Shown: positions 48,228 through 58,047 of the stretch, piece by piece
How positions within the stretch are numbered: position 1 is the stretch's first letter
Layout: each line of letters starts with the position of its first letter
Assembly (NCBI GenBank): GCA_947623185.1
Contig: CANQGL010000004.1
Span: forward strand, 1-64,000
DNA length: 64,000 nucleotides
Source: an uncultured Lachnospiraceae bacterium
GTDB lineage: Bacteria > Bacillota > Clostridia > Lachnospirales > Lachnospiraceae
Direction: 5' to 3'
Notes under the pieces: generated by a model
What the model was told of the DNA's origin: nothing
Databases searched by the model: none
Seen by the model: the letters and a program-made list of their open reading frames with translations, nothing else
Program-made: the position numbers and the translations under genes

Positions 48228-51200
48228 TTAATTCATTTTCCCTTTCTTTTCAATGCCTTTCTGAACGACCCTGACATTATTTTCACCCAGGATCGCGCAA
48301 AGCTCCGAAACCAGAGGCTCTTTCGCGTCGACGCTCCAGTTTTCCGAAAGCCGGCGAAGCTGCCTCTCTTTTTTCAGGTACATGACGACAAGATCTTTCC
48401 CGTCGGAGCCGCGCAGCCTGTCCATGACCGGATCCACCATCCGGTCGTAATACGCCTTGTCCTCGAACTGCAGCCAGAGCTCGTTGGGGATCTCCGAGAA
48501 GGGGATCACTTCCTCGCAGACGAGTTTTCCGACCGGATCGTCCCCGATCGAAACGCGCCCGCGCAGGAACACCTTCGAGTCCTCGTTCAGGTATTGTTTG
48601 CTTCTCTCGTAGAGCTTGGGGAAGACCAGCACATCGACGGTGCCGACCATGTCCTCCAGCGTGAGGAAGGCCATCAGCTGGTTCGTCTTGGTGGTCTTCA
48701 TCCGCTTCGCGGTGATCATGCCGCCCACCACCACGCTCGAATTGTCCTCCGCGACCGATTTTCCGTCCTCATCCACGACGAAATCGGAAGTCTTCGCGGT
48801 CACGTTCTTCTGCCAGATCTCGCGGTATTCCTCCATCGGATGGCCGCTGATATAGATGCCGAGCGTCTCCTTCTCAAAGGCCAGGAACGTCTCGCGGTCG
48901 AACTCGCCCACATCCGGGAACGAGGTCCGGAAGCTGCTCTTGTCCTCGTCCGCGGCAAAGTCGAACAAACTGAGCTGTCCCTCCATGACCGTCTTTTTGT
49001 CCTTGGTCTTGTTTTCAAGGAGTTCTCCGGAAACGATCAGCTTCTGCTTTCTGGTGCCCGGGAGCGAGTCGAGCGCGCCCGATTTGATGAAGTTCTCGAG
49101 CGTGCGCTTGTTGACCTCCCGGTTGGACATGCGCTCGACAAAGTCGTCGATCGTCGAGAACGGACCGTTGGCCTCGCGCTCCGCCACGATCACCTCGACC
49201 ACGGCGCGTCCGACGCTCTTGATCGCCGAAAGTCCGTAGCGGATACTCTTTCCGGAGACGGAGAAGCCGCTGACCCCCTCGTTGATGTCCGGCGGCAGGA
49301 TCGGGATACCCATGTTCCTGCACGCGAGGATATATTCGGAGACCTTCGATACGTTGTCCATCACCGACGTCATGAGCGCCGCCATGAACTCGCACGGATA
49401 GTAATATTTCAGGTAAGCCGTCTGATAGGCGACGACCGCGTAGGCCGCCGCGTGGGATTTGTTGAACGCGTACTTCGCGAAGTCGGTCATGTCGTCAAAG
49501 ATCCGGTTCGCCGTTTTCTCGTCGATCCCGTTGGCGATACACCCTTTGACGCCCTCCTCCTCGTTTCCGTAGACGAAGTTCTGCCGCTCCTTCGCCATGA
49601 CCGCCGCCTTTTTCTTGGACATCGCGCGGCGCACCAGATCGCTTCGTCCCAGCGTATACCCGGCCAGGTCGCGGACGATCTGCATGACCTGTTCCTGGTA
49701 GACGATGCAGCCGTAGGTCGGCTTTAGGATCGGCTCCAGCTGCGGGCAGGTATAGGTGATCGATGACGGATCCGACTTGCCTTTCAGGTACTTCGGGATA
49801 AAGTCCATCGGGCCGGGCCGGTAGAGCGAGATCCCGGCGATGATGTCCTCCAGGTGAGTGGGTTTCAGCTCCTTCATGAAGGTCTTGAAGCCGCCGCTTT
49901 CAAGCTGGAACACGCCTTCGTTCTTTCCGGTGCCGAGCGAATCCATGACCTTCCGGTCGTCGTAATCGATCTTTTCGAGATCCAGCTTTACGCCGTAGTC
50001 CTTCTCGATCATGTCCAGCGCGTCGCGGATCACGGTAAGCGTCCGCAGCCCGAGGAAGTCCATCTTCAGAAGTCCCAGCTCCTCCAGCGTCGTCATGGTG
50101 AACTGGGTGGTGATCGTGCCGTCCGAACCGCGCGAGAGCGGCACATACTCGTCGATCGAGGTGCGGCTGATCACCACGCCGGCCGCGTGCATGGATGTAT
50201 GGCGCGGCAGCCCCTCAAGGCGCATCGACATGTCGATCAGCTTTTTGATCTGTTCATCCGTATCGTAGAGCTGGCGCAGCTCGGGGTTTTTGACCAGCGC
50301 CTGCTCCAGCGTGATGTTGAGCTCCGCCGGGACCATTTTGGCCACCTGATCGCAAAGGCTGTACGGAAGGTCCATCACGCGGCCGACGTCGCGGATCACG
50401 CCCTTGGCCGCCAGCGTTCCGAACGTCACGATCTGCGCGACCTGATCCTTGCCGTACTTTCTCACGACATAGTCGATGACCTCCTGGCGGCGTTCGTAGC
50501 AGAAGTCCACGTCGATATCGGGCATCGAAACGCGCTCCGGGTTCAGGAAACGCTCAAACAGGAGCTGGTAGCGGATCGGATCGATGTCCGTGATCTTTAA
50601 GCTGTAGGCGACGATGCTGCCGGCCGCCGAGCCGCGGCCCGGTCCGACCGCGATGCCGTTGGATTTCGCAAAGTTGATAAAATCCCAGACGATGAGGAAA
50701 TAGTCGACGTAGCCCATGTTTTTGATGACGCCGAGCTCGTAGTCCAGACGCTTGCGCAGCGTCCCGTCGTCGTCCGGATAGCGCTCCTTAAAGCCCTCGT
50801 CGCAGAGATGGTTCAGATATCCCCATGAGTCGTAACCCTCGGGAACGTCGTAGCGAGGAAGTTTCGTCACGCCGAATTCGATCTCGACGTTGCAGCGGTC
50901 CGCGATCTCCTGCGTGTAGTCGATGGCCTCCGGCGCATAGGGAAACAGCGCGCGCATCTCATCCTCCGACTTCACATAATACTGGCCGCCCTCGTAGCGC
51001 ATCCGGTTCTCGTCGGCCAGCTTCTTGCCGGTCTGGATGCAAAGCAGGATGTCGTGCGCTTCCCAGTCCTCGGCGTTGATGTAATGACAGTCGTTCGTCG
51101 CGACGACCGGGATGTCGAGTTCGCGGGACAGGCGAAGGATCCCCTGATCGACCTGCCTCTGCATCGGGATGCCGTGATCCTGGATCTCCAGGAAATAGTT

Positions 51201-51707
51201 CCCGCGCCCGAAAATGTCCAGGTGCTCCAGAACGGCCTGTTTCGCTTCCTCATAAAGCCCGCGTTCCAGAAAACGCGGCACTTCCCCGGCCAGGCAGGCG
51301 CTTAGGGCGATGATCCCCTCATGGTACTCGCGCAGGATCTCCTTGTCCACCCGGGGGCGGTAATAAAATCCGTCCACAAAGCCCTTGGAAACGATCTTCA
51401 TCAGGTTCTGATAGCCCTGATTGTTCTCCGCGAGCAGGACAAGATGGTAATAGCGGTCCTCCCCGTCCACCTTCTCGCGGTCGAAACGCGAACCGGGAGC
51501 GACGTAGACCTCGCACCCGATGATCGGCTTGATCCCGATCTCCCGGCAGGCGCGGTAAAAGTCGATGACGCCGTACATGGCGCCGTGATCGGTGATCGCC
51601 ATGCTGTTCATCCCCAGCTCCTTTGCCCGGGCGGCAAGTTCCTTTATTTTGCTGGAGCCATCCAGCAGACTGTATTCCGTATGGACATGCAGATGGGTAA
51701 ACGCCAT
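48228..51707 (-). CDS. dnaE: DNA polymerase III alpha subunit
   Basis: PHP domain (FTHLHVHTEYSLLDGSSKI), VGPGRGSAAGSIVAYSL, MPDIDVDFCYERR, C-terminal OB fold. Start at MAFTHLH. Confidence 0.96.
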   Translation of the reverse strand: MAFTHLHVHTEYSLLDGSSKIKELAARAKELGMNSMAITDHGAMYGVIDFYRACREIGIKPIIGCEVYVAPGSRFDREKVDGEDRYYHLVLLAENNQGYQNLMKIVSKGFVDGFYYRPRVDKEILREYHEGIIALSACLAGEVPRFLERGLYEEAKQAVLEHLDIFGRGNYFLEIQDHGIPMQRQVDQGILRLSRELDIPVVATNDCHYINAEDWEAHDILLCIQTGKKLADENRMRYEGGQYYVKSEDEMRALFPYAPEAIDYTQEIADRCNVEIEFGVTKLPRYDVPEGYDSWGYLNHLCDEGFKERYPDDDGTLRKRLDYELGVIKNMGYVDYFLIVWDFINFAKSNGIAVGPGRGSAAGSIVAYSLKITDIDPIRYQLLFERFLNPERVSMPDIDVDFCYERRQEVIDYVVRKYGKDQVAQIVTFGTLAAKGVIRDVGRVMDLPYSLCDQVAKMVPAELNITLEQALVKNPELRQLYDTDEQIKKLIDMSMRLEGLPRHTSMHAAGVVISRTSIDEYVPLSRGSDGTITTQFTMTTLEELGLLKMDFLGLRTLTVIRDALDMIEKDYGVKLDLEKIDYDDRKVMDSLGTGKNEGVFQLESGGFKTFMKELKPTHLEDIIAGISLYRPGPMDFIPKYLKGKSDPSSITYTCPQLEPILKPTYGCIVYQEQVMQIVRDLAGYTLGRSDLVRRAMSKKKAAVMAKERQNFVYGNEEEGVKGCIANGIDEKTANRIFDDMTDFAKYAFNKSHAAAYAVVAYQTAYLKYYYPCEFMAALMTSVMDNVSKVSEYILACRNMGIPILPPDINEGVSGFSVSGKSIRYGLSAIKSVGRAVVEVIVAEREANGPFSTIDDFVERMSNREVNKRTLENFIKSGALDSLPGTRKQKLIVSGELLENKTKDKKTVMEGQLSLFDFAADEDKSSFRTSFPDVGEFDRETFLAFEKETLGIYISGHPMEEYREIWQKNVTAKTSDFVVDEDGKSVAEDNSSVVVGGMITAKRMKTTKTNQLMAFLTLEDMVGTVDVLVFPKLYERSKQYLNEDSKVFLRGRVSIGDDPVGKLVCEEVIPFSEIPNELWLQFEDKAYYDRMVDPVMDRLRGSDGKDLVVMYLKKERQLRRLSENWSVDAKEPLVSELCAILGENNVRVVQKGIEKKGKMN

Positions 51708-51750
51708 CGTATCTCTCCTTTCGGCGGTCCGGTTTCTTTTCCGTAACAGG

Positions 51751-51788
51751 TAAAAAAAGAGACTGCTCCTCTTACCCGAAGCAGTCTC
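51751..51788 (-). terminator. Terminator after the crh-like gene
   Basis: gagactgct (51759-51767) / agcagtctc (51780-51788); minus-strand UUUUUUU follows. Confidence 0.82.
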
Positions 51789-51795
51789 CCGATGC

Positions 51796-52050
51796 TTAAT
51801 TGCTGCGCAGATAGTTTTCGATGTCGCTGACCGCTTTCTCCTCGTCAACTCCGTCGGCCGTAACAACGATCTGTTCGCCGGCCGGAAGTTCCAGCGTCAT
51901 CATGCCCATAATGCTCTTCGCATTGATCTTCCTGTCATCGCTCTGCACATAGATTTTGCTCTCGTAGCTGCTCGCAAGCTGTACCAGCATCGCGATCGGC
52001 CTTGCCTCCAGGCCGGAGCTCAGCTCGATAGTCACCGTCCGCTTTGTCAT
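51796..52050 (-). CDS. crh: HPr-family protein of Crh type (no His15)
   Basis: SSGLEARPIAMLVQLASSYESKIYV...INAKSIMGMMTLELPAGEQIVVTADG; Glu where HPr has the phosphorylatable His; Ser46 region conserved; next to whiA. Confidence 0.82.
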   Translation of the reverse strand: MTKRTVTIELSSGLEARPIAMLVQLASSYESKIYVQSDDRKINAKSIMGMMTLELPAGEQIVVTADGVDEEKAVSDIENYLRSN

Positions 52051-52090
52051 AGTTCTCCTCCTCATTTTCGCGGTTTCTGCCGCATACCGC

Positions 52091-53050
52091 TTAGATCTCC
52101 TCCCTCTGCTCCCGCAGCTGCCCCGCGAGTTCGCAGAGTTTCCGGAGCCGGTGGTTGACGCCCGATTTTCCGACCGGGGGGTCGAGTTCCTCTCCCAGCT
52201 CCTTTAGTGTTGCTTCCGGCTTTTCGATCCGCGCGCGGGCGATCTCCGCAAGGCCCGCGGGCAGTTCCTCAAAGCCGATCGTATCCCGTATGAATGTTAT
52301 ATCATTGATCTGCTTTACAGCAGCGGATACCGTTTTGTTGATGTTGGCCGTCTCGCAGTTGACCTGGCGGTTCACGTTTCCCCGCATCTCCCTGAGGATC
52401 CGCACGTTTTCAAACTCCATCAGGGCAAGCGGCGCCTCCATTATGCCAAGCATGTCTACGATCTGGTTTCCCTCTTTGATGTATACGACATGGGAGCGTT
52501 TCCGGATAACGGTCCTGGCGTCGATCTGGAAAGTCCCCATGATCCGGCAGAGCTGCTCCGCCTTCTCCGCGGTCGGACATACGATCTCCAGGTGGTAGAA
52601 CTTCTCCGGATCGCTGACCGATCCCGCCGCGAGGAACGCCCCGCGGAGGAACGCGCGCCGGCAGCACGGGTTCTGCACCACCACGTTGCCGACCACCGAA
52701 AGGTTCTCTCCCACTTCGCCGCTGTCCGAAAGGAGCTTCGTCGCCTGAAGGACGCGCAGCGCCTCCTCGTGACGCCGGATGATGACCGAATAGACGCGGT
52801 TTTTGCCGAGTCTGGTATTTCTCCGGACGGATATTTCTGCTCCTATATTAAATGTTTTTTTCAATAATGTAAAGTATTTTCTCGCAACTGTCACATTTTC
52901 CGTCTGGATCCGGACCTGCAGACGGTCGTCCTCCGAGATCTGGATCCGGCCGCAGAGGCTTAGGATCGCCGCGGTCTCCGCGATCCGGCAATGCCTGGCG
53001 GGACTTATCTGACGTGAAAGCTTTTCCTTGATGCGTGACGAGAACGACAT
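52091..53050 (-). CDS. whiA: DNA-binding protein WhiA
   Basis: LSRQISPARHCRIAETAAILSLCGR; CCRRAFLRGAFLAAGSVSDPEKFYHLEIV; C-term LKELGEELDPPVGKSGVNHRLRKL HTH. Confidence 0.93.
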   Translation of the reverse strand: MSFSSRIKEKLSRQISPARHCRIAETAAILSLCGRIQISEDDRLQVRIQTENVTVARKYFTLLKKTFNIGAEISVRRNTRLGKNRVYSVIIRRHEEALRVLQATKLLSDSGEVGENLSVVGNVVVQNPCCRRAFLRGAFLAAGSVSDPEKFYHLEIVCPTAEKAEQLCRIMGTFQIDARTVIRKRSHVVYIKEGNQIVDMLGIMEAPLALMEFENVRILREMRGNVNRQVNCETANINKTVSAAVKQINDITFIRDTIGFEELPAGLAEIARARIEKPEATLKELGEELDPPVGKSGVNHRLRKLCELAGQLREQREEI

Positions 53051-53920
53051 CTACTTTCCACCGTCCTTCCACACGTCGCGGTGTTCCAGATGGACCTCGT
53101 ATCTTCCCTTTACGGTCAGATCGGCAAACAGCCTCTCCGCGATCGCCACCGAGCGGTGATGGCCGCCGGTACAGCCGACCGCGATCACCAGCTGCGTCTT
53201 CCCCTCCGCCTCGTAGCGCGGCAGGAGAAAGTCCAGAAGATCGGTGACGCGCTTTACGAATTCGTCGCCCGCGCCGCCCTGCATGACATAGTCCTGGACC
53301 TCTTTCTCAAGCCCGGTGCGGAAGCGCAGTTCGTTTACATAATATGGATTCGGCAGGAAACGCACGTCGAACACCAGATCGGCGTCCTCCGGCAGGCCGT
53401 TGCGGAAGCCGAAGCTCACAACCGTAACGAACAAACTGCCCTGCTCTCTCTGACGGGAGAACCGTTTTTCGAGCTCCTTGCGGAACTCGCGCGTGAGCAG
53501 ATCGCTCGTGTCGAGGACCTCGTCGGCCTGTTCCCGCAGGAAAGCCATCTTTTCGCGCTCCAGCCCGATCCCCTTCTCGACGCGTCCGTTTCGGGAAAGC
53601 GGATGGCTGCGCCTGGTCTCCTTGAAGCGCTGGACCAGCACTTCATCCCTGCAGTCGAGGAACAGGATCGAAAACGGATACGCCTGTTTCCGCCATTTTT
53701 TTATGATGTTCTCAAGGAGCGGAAGCTCGTCCCCGCTGCGGATGTCGACACCGAGGGCGATGTCCCTCGTCCCGTCGCCGCCGCCCATCGTGAGCTCCGC
53801 AAATTTGTCGATCAGAAGGACCGGAAGATTGTCCGCACAGTAGAACCCCATGTCCTCCAGCGTTTTCAGCGCGGTCGTTCTTCCCGCGCCCGACATACCC
53901 GTAACGATCACAAGCCGCAT
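53051..53920 (-). CDS. rapZ: RapZ/YvcJ-family nucleotide-binding protein
   Basis: VTGMSGAGRTTALKTLEDMGFYCADNLP; FRNGLPEDADLVFDVRFLPNPYYV; IAVGCTGGHHRSVAIAERL. Confidence 0.92.
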   Translation of the reverse strand: MRLVIVTGMSGAGRTTALKTLEDMGFYCADNLPVLLIDKFAELTMGGGDGTRDIALGVDIRSGDELPLLENIIKKWRKQAYPFSILFLDCRDEVLVQRFKETRRSHPLSRNGRVEKGIGLEREKMAFLREQADEVLDTSDLLTREFRKELEKRFSRQREQGSLFVTVVSFGFRNGLPEDADLVFDVRFLPNPYYVNELRFRTGLEKEVQDYVMQGGAGDEFVKRVTDLLDFLLPRYEAEGKTQLVIAVGCTGGHHRSVAIAERLFADLTVKGRYEVHLEHRDVWKDGGK

Positions 53921-53962
53921 CCCGCGCCTCCTATCCGACCCGCCCGGAAAGATCCGGCAAAG

Positions 53963-54835
53963 TCACTCCTTTGTAAACTCGCCCAGAAGCCTGACCTCCA
54001 TCTCCAGCAGAACGCCCGCGTGCTCCTGCACTCTTTTCTGCACTCTGTGGCAGAGGTTCAGGATATCGGCGGCCGTCGCATGGTCCCTGTTGATCACAAA
54101 ACCGGCGTGCTTTTCGGAGACCGACGCGCCGCCCTCCGAGCAGCCCTTGAGCCCGGCGCTCTCGATCAGCGTCCCCGCAAAATATCCGGCCGGGCGCTTG
54201 AAGGTGCTGCCCGCGCTCGGAAACTCAAGCGGCTGTTTTGCCTTTCTTCGCGCCGCCAGTTCTTCCATGCGTCCGCGGATCGACGCGGGATCCCCGGGAT
54301 CCAGTCCGAATACCGCCTCAAGGATCAGGAGCCCGTATTTCATGGCCGCGCTGGTCCGGTAGCCCAGCTCCAGCTCATCCGCACCCAGCGTGCGGACCGT
54401 CCCGTCCGTATCGAGGACCGTGACCTCCGTGAGGACGTCCTTCATCTCGGAACCGTACGCGCCCGCGTTCATCACGGCCGCGCCGCCCACGCTGCCCGGG
54501 ATCCCCGAGGCAAACTCAAGGCCCGCAAGACCCGCTCTGCAGGCCTCACCGGCAAGCTTCGCCAGGGACAGGCCCGCGCCCGCGATGATCCTGTTTCCGT
54601 CGATCTCAAGGCGGTCCAGCCGCCCCGTGCATATGATAACGCCGCGGAAGCCGCCGTCGCTCACCAGCAGGTTGCTCCCGTTTCCGATCACATACCAGTC
54701 CGCCCCGGCCCTCCGGCACTTTGCGACCACTCCGGCCAGTTCCTCCGGGGTCTCCGGGATCACGAACCAGTCCGCGGGCCCGCCGACACGGAATGAGGTA
54801 TGTTTATCCATCGGCTCATTTCTTCTTACTTCCAT
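53963..54835 (-). CDS. murB: UDP-N-acetylmuramate dehydrogenase
   Basis: NEPMDKHTSFRVGGPADWFVIPET; GLAGLEFASGIPGSVGGAAVMNAGAYG; GGASVSEKHAGFVINRDHATAADI. Confidence 0.93.
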   Translation of the reverse strand: MEVRRNEPMDKHTSFRVGGPADWFVIPETPEELAGVVAKCRRAGADWYVIGNGSNLLVSDGGFRGVIICTGRLDRLEIDGNRIIAGAGLSLAKLAGEACRAGLAGLEFASGIPGSVGGAAVMNAGAYGSEMKDVLTEVTVLDTDGTVRTLGADELELGYRTSAAMKYGLLILEAVFGLDPGDPASIRGRMEELAARRKAKQPLEFPSAGSTFKRPAGYFAGTLIESAGLKGCSEGGASVSEKHAGFVINRDHATAADILNLCHRVQKRVQEHAGVLLEMEVRLLGEFTKE

Positions 54836-54859
54836 ACAAAATATCAGCCTTTCCGACCG

Positions 54860-55792
54860 TTATTCGTCGTTGCCGGCGATATTCGCCTGCACACGGTTAT
54901 AGAGTTCGCGCGCCGCGTTGTAGCCCATCTTTTTCTGGCGGTAGTTGACCGCCGCGGATTCGACGATGATCGCCAGGTTCCGTCCCGGACGGATCGGGAT
55001 GTTATGGCAGACGACCTTGTTTCCCAAAAACTCCGTATACTGGTCGTCCATCCCGAGCCGGTCGTACTCGCGCTCCCGGTCCCATTCCTCAAGTTTGATG
55101 ACCATGTCGATCGACTGCGTATTCTTGACGCTCTCGACGCCGAACAGCGTCTTGACGTCGATGATGCCGATCCCGCGCAGCTCAATAAAGTATTTCGTAA
55201 TATCCGGAGCCGAGCCGACCAGCGTCTCGTCGCTCACCTTCCGGATCTCGACCACATCGTCGCTCACGAGCCGGTGTCCGCGCTTTATCAGCTCAAGAGC
55301 CGCCTCGCTCTTTCCGATCCCACTCTCGCCCATGATCAGAACGCCCTCGCCGAACACGTCGACCAGCACGCCGTGGACGGTGATGCAGGGGGCCAGCTTC
55401 GCCTTCAGCCAGCGGATCACCTCGGCCATCGTATCCGACGTGGATTTCTTCGAGAGCAGGCAGGGGACCCCGTAGTGGACGCAGAGGTCCAACACTTCCC
55501 CGTCCTCCGGGGCGCGGTCCTGACAGAATATGATACAGGGGATCTTGCTCGAGATCAGTTTGTCGTACATCGCGATCCGACGCTCATGGGCAAGCCCGGA
55601 AAGGTACGCCATCTCCACGTTCCCGAGCATCTGGACGCGCTCGTTGTCAAAATGATCGTAAAACCCCGTGAGCTGAAGCGCGGGCCGGTTGATCTCCGGC
55701 TGCGTGACGACGATCTTGTCGGTATCCAGCTCCGGCGTCAGATTCCTGAAATCCATTTTAGTGATCAGTTCGGTGATCGTAACTCCGTACAT
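54860..55792 (-). CDS. hprK: HPr kinase/phosphorylase
   Basis: VFGEGVLIMGESGIGKSEAALELIKRGHRLVSDDVVEI; LRGIGIIDVKTLFG. Start at MYGVTITEL. Confidence 0.93.
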   Translation of the reverse strand: MYGVTITELITKMDFRNLTPELDTDKIVVTQPEINRPALQLTGFYDHFDNERVQMLGNVEMAYLSGLAHERRIAMYDKLISSKIPCIIFCQDRAPEDGEVLDLCVHYGVPCLLSKKSTSDTMAEVIRWLKAKLAPCITVHGVLVDVFGEGVLIMGESGIGKSEAALELIKRGHRLVSDDVVEIRKVSDETLVGSAPDITKYFIELRGIGIIDVKTLFGVESVKNTQSIDMVIKLEEWDREREYDRLGMDDQYTEFLGNKVVCHNIPIRPGRNLAIIVESAAVNYRQKKMGYNAARELYNRVQANIAGNDE

Positions 55793-55856
55793 AGTATTCC
55801 CCTCTCGCAGCATTGATGCCACAGTTCATCCTAACACAGTTTGCCTGAATTGTCAC

Positions 55857-57797
55857 TTATTTTTCGCCCGCGGGCGCTTCCGTCCGCTCCCCGGCCTTTT
55901 CGTCCGTTTCCGGGCCGCGGTCCTCATGGAAAAACCGGTAGACGCTCTCCGCCGCCCGCCTGTTCATGCCCTCGGTCCCGGCCAGTTCCTCCACGCTCGC
56001 GTCCCGCACGGCCTCCGGCGTCTTGAAACGGCGCATGAGCGCTTTTCGCCGCGCCGGACCGATCCCTTCGATCCCGTCCAGCACCGACTTTACCTGGTCC
56101 TTCCCGCGCAGACTGCGGTGGTATTCGATCGCGAAGCGGTGCGCTTCGTCCTGGATCCGCGTGATCAGCTTGAAGCCCTCGCTGTAGCGGTCGATCGGGA
56201 TCTCCACGTTGTTGTAGTAAAGCCCCCGCGTGCGGTGATTGTCATCCTTCACCATGCCGCAGACCGGGATCTCGATGCCGATCTCCTCAAGCACTTTCAG
56301 CGCGATGTTGACCTGGCCGCGGCCGCCGTCCATCATGATGAGATCCGGGAACCTCGTAAAGCTGCCGAGCTCCTCGTCCTTCCCTTCCTGCTCGATCTCC
56401 CTTTTCTCCTCCAGTCCGTGGCGGAACCGCCTCGTCAGGACCTCCTCGAGCGAGGCGTAATCGTTCGGGCCCTGGACCGTCCGGATGCGGAATTTGCGGT
56501 AATCGTTGCGTTTCGGCCTTCCGTCCTCATAGACCACCATGGAACCGACCGAATCGAAACCGCTGATATTGGAGATGTCGTACGCCTCGATCCGCCGCAG
56601 GCGGCCGAGCCCGAGCCACTCCCCGATCTGGTTCATGGCCCCGATCGTCCGAAGTTCCTCTCTCTTGATCTTTTCCTTGTCCTGCGAGAGCACAAGCTGC
56701 GCGTTCTTTGCCGCCAGCTCGACGAGTCTCTCCTTCTGGCCCTTTTTGGGGATCACGAACTTAACGTTCTGGCCGCGGCGTTTCGTGAGCCAGCGTCCCA
56801 AAAGCTCCATCTCGTCAAATTCCTGCTGCGTCCAGATCTCCCGGGGGATAAACGGCGTGCCCGCGTAGAACTGTTTGACGAAGCTGCCGATGATCGAACC
56901 GTCGTCCTCGGCAGTCGCGGCGGAGACATGGAAATGTTCGCGTCCGATCAGTTTTCCGTCGCGAACAAAAAAGACCTGCACGACGGCGTCCTCGTCGTCG
57001 CGGGCCATGGCGATGATATCGCGGTCCTCCATGCTCTGACTGGTGATCTTCTGTTTCTGGGCCACCTGGCGCACGCTTCCGAGCAGCTCGCGGTACTCGA
57101 TCGCCTTCTCGAAATCCATCTCCTCCGACGCCTCTTTCATGCGCTTTTCCAGCATCGAGAGGACAGGCGCATAATGGCCGTTTAAAAAGTCGAGCGTCTG
57201 GTCGACCGCTTTCCGGTATTCCTCCTTCGTGATCAGGCCCTGGCAGGGGGCCGAGCACTGTCTGATATGGTAGTTCAGGCACGGGCGCTCTTTCCCGATA
57301 TCGCGCGGCAGACTGCGCGTGCAGGTGCGGATCATCCACAGTTTGTGGATCAGATCGATCGTGTCCTTGACCGCCGCGGCGCTCGTATAGGGGCCGAAAT
57401 AGCGGCTCCTGTCCTTCTTCATGGTACGCGAAAAGAGCACACGGGGGAAGTCCTCCTCGACCGTCACCCGGATATACGGATACGTCTTGTCGTCCTTCAG
57501 CATCGTATTGTACCGCGGTCTGTGCTCTTTGATCAGGTTGCATTCCAGTACCAGCGCTTCCAGTTCGGAATCCGTAATGATATACTCGAAGCGGGCGATC
57601 CGCGAGACCATCTTTTCGATCTTGGCCGTCTTGTTCCTGCTGCTCTGAAAATACTGCCGTACGCGGTTTTTCAGGCTGATCGCCTTGCCGACGTAGATGA
57701 TCTCGTCATGTTTGTCATGCATGATATAAACTCCCGGCGAAGCTGGGAGTTTTTTTAATTCTTCCTCTATGTTGAAGGGCATCTCCTGTTCCGTCAA
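55857..57797 (-). CDS. uvrC: Excinuclease ABC subunit C
   Basis: [75 protein letters not shown]-term HhH. Confidence 0.95.
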   Translation of the reverse strand: MTEQEMPFNIEEELKKLPASPGVYIMHDKHDEIIYVGKAISLKNRVRQYFQSSRNKTAKIEKMVSRIARFEYIITDSELEALVLECNLIKEHRPRYNTMLKDDKTYPYIRVTVEEDFPRVLFSRTMKKDRSRYFGPYTSAAAVKDTIDLIHKLWMIRTCTRSLPRDIGKERPCLNYHIRQCSAPCQGLITKEEYRKAVDQTLDFLNGHYAPVLSMLEKRMKEASEEMDFEKAIEYRELLGSVRQVAQKQKITSQSMEDRDIIAMARDDEDAVVQVFFVRDGKLIGREHFHVSAATAEDDGSIIGSFVKQFYAGTPFIPREIWTQQEFDEMELLGRWLTKRRGQNVKFVIPKKGQKERLVELAAKNAQLVLSQDKEKIKREELRTIGAMNQIGEWLGLGRLRRIEAYDISNISGFDSVGSMVVYEDGRPKRNDYRKFRIRTVQGPNDYASLEEVLTRRFRHGLEEKREIEQEGKDEELGSFTRFPDLIMMDGGRGQVNIALKVLEEIGIEIPVCGMVKDDNHRTRGLYYNNVEIPIDRYSEGFKLITRIQDEAHRFAIEYHRSLRGKDQVKSVLDGIEGIGPARRKALMRRFKTPEAVRDASVEELAGTEGMNRRAAESVYRFFHEDRGPETDEKAGERTEAPAGEK

Positions 57798-58039
57798 CGC
57801 AATCGCTCTCCGTCATATTTTCTGCGGGTCAGGATCCGTTTCTCGATCTCCTTTGCCTGATCCTCAAGACTTCCGGCAGACGGCGCCATATCAAGCACCG
57901 TGTAAATATCGTCGAATTCCTTCTGGGTCGCATTCTTTGCAAGCTGCGCCAGCGCGTTCAGCATCCGGTCGTAGTCCGTCTCGTCCTTCGCGTCCAGAAA
58001 TTCCAGAAGGAACGGGTTCACTCCCTGATCCATTTTCAT
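57794..58039 (-). CDS. Small hypothetical protein (81 aa)
   Basis: Open frame with 4-bp overlap (ATGA) with uvrC; helical, acidic, no family recognised. Confidence 0.6.
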   Translation of the reverse strand: MKMDQGVNPFLLEFLDAKDETDYDRMLNALAQLAKNATQKEFDDIYTVLDMAPSAGSLEDQAKEIEKRILTRRKYDGERLR

Positions 58040-58047
58040 TCACACTC

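Noticed and set aside
47643-49727. 694-aa plus-strand ORF (and similar long antisense ORFs, e.g. 40776-42311, 53081-54796, 55689-57185, 18513-19856, 11050-12438)
   Set aside because: Each lies antisense to a clearly recognised gene. Composition is Arg/His/Asp-rich as expected from the opposite strand of GC-rich codons, with no recognisable motif.
52091-53050. WhiA as a homing-endonuclease-derived mobile element
   Set aside because: WhiA has a LAGLIDADG-like fold but is a conserved resident gene here in its standard neighbourhood.
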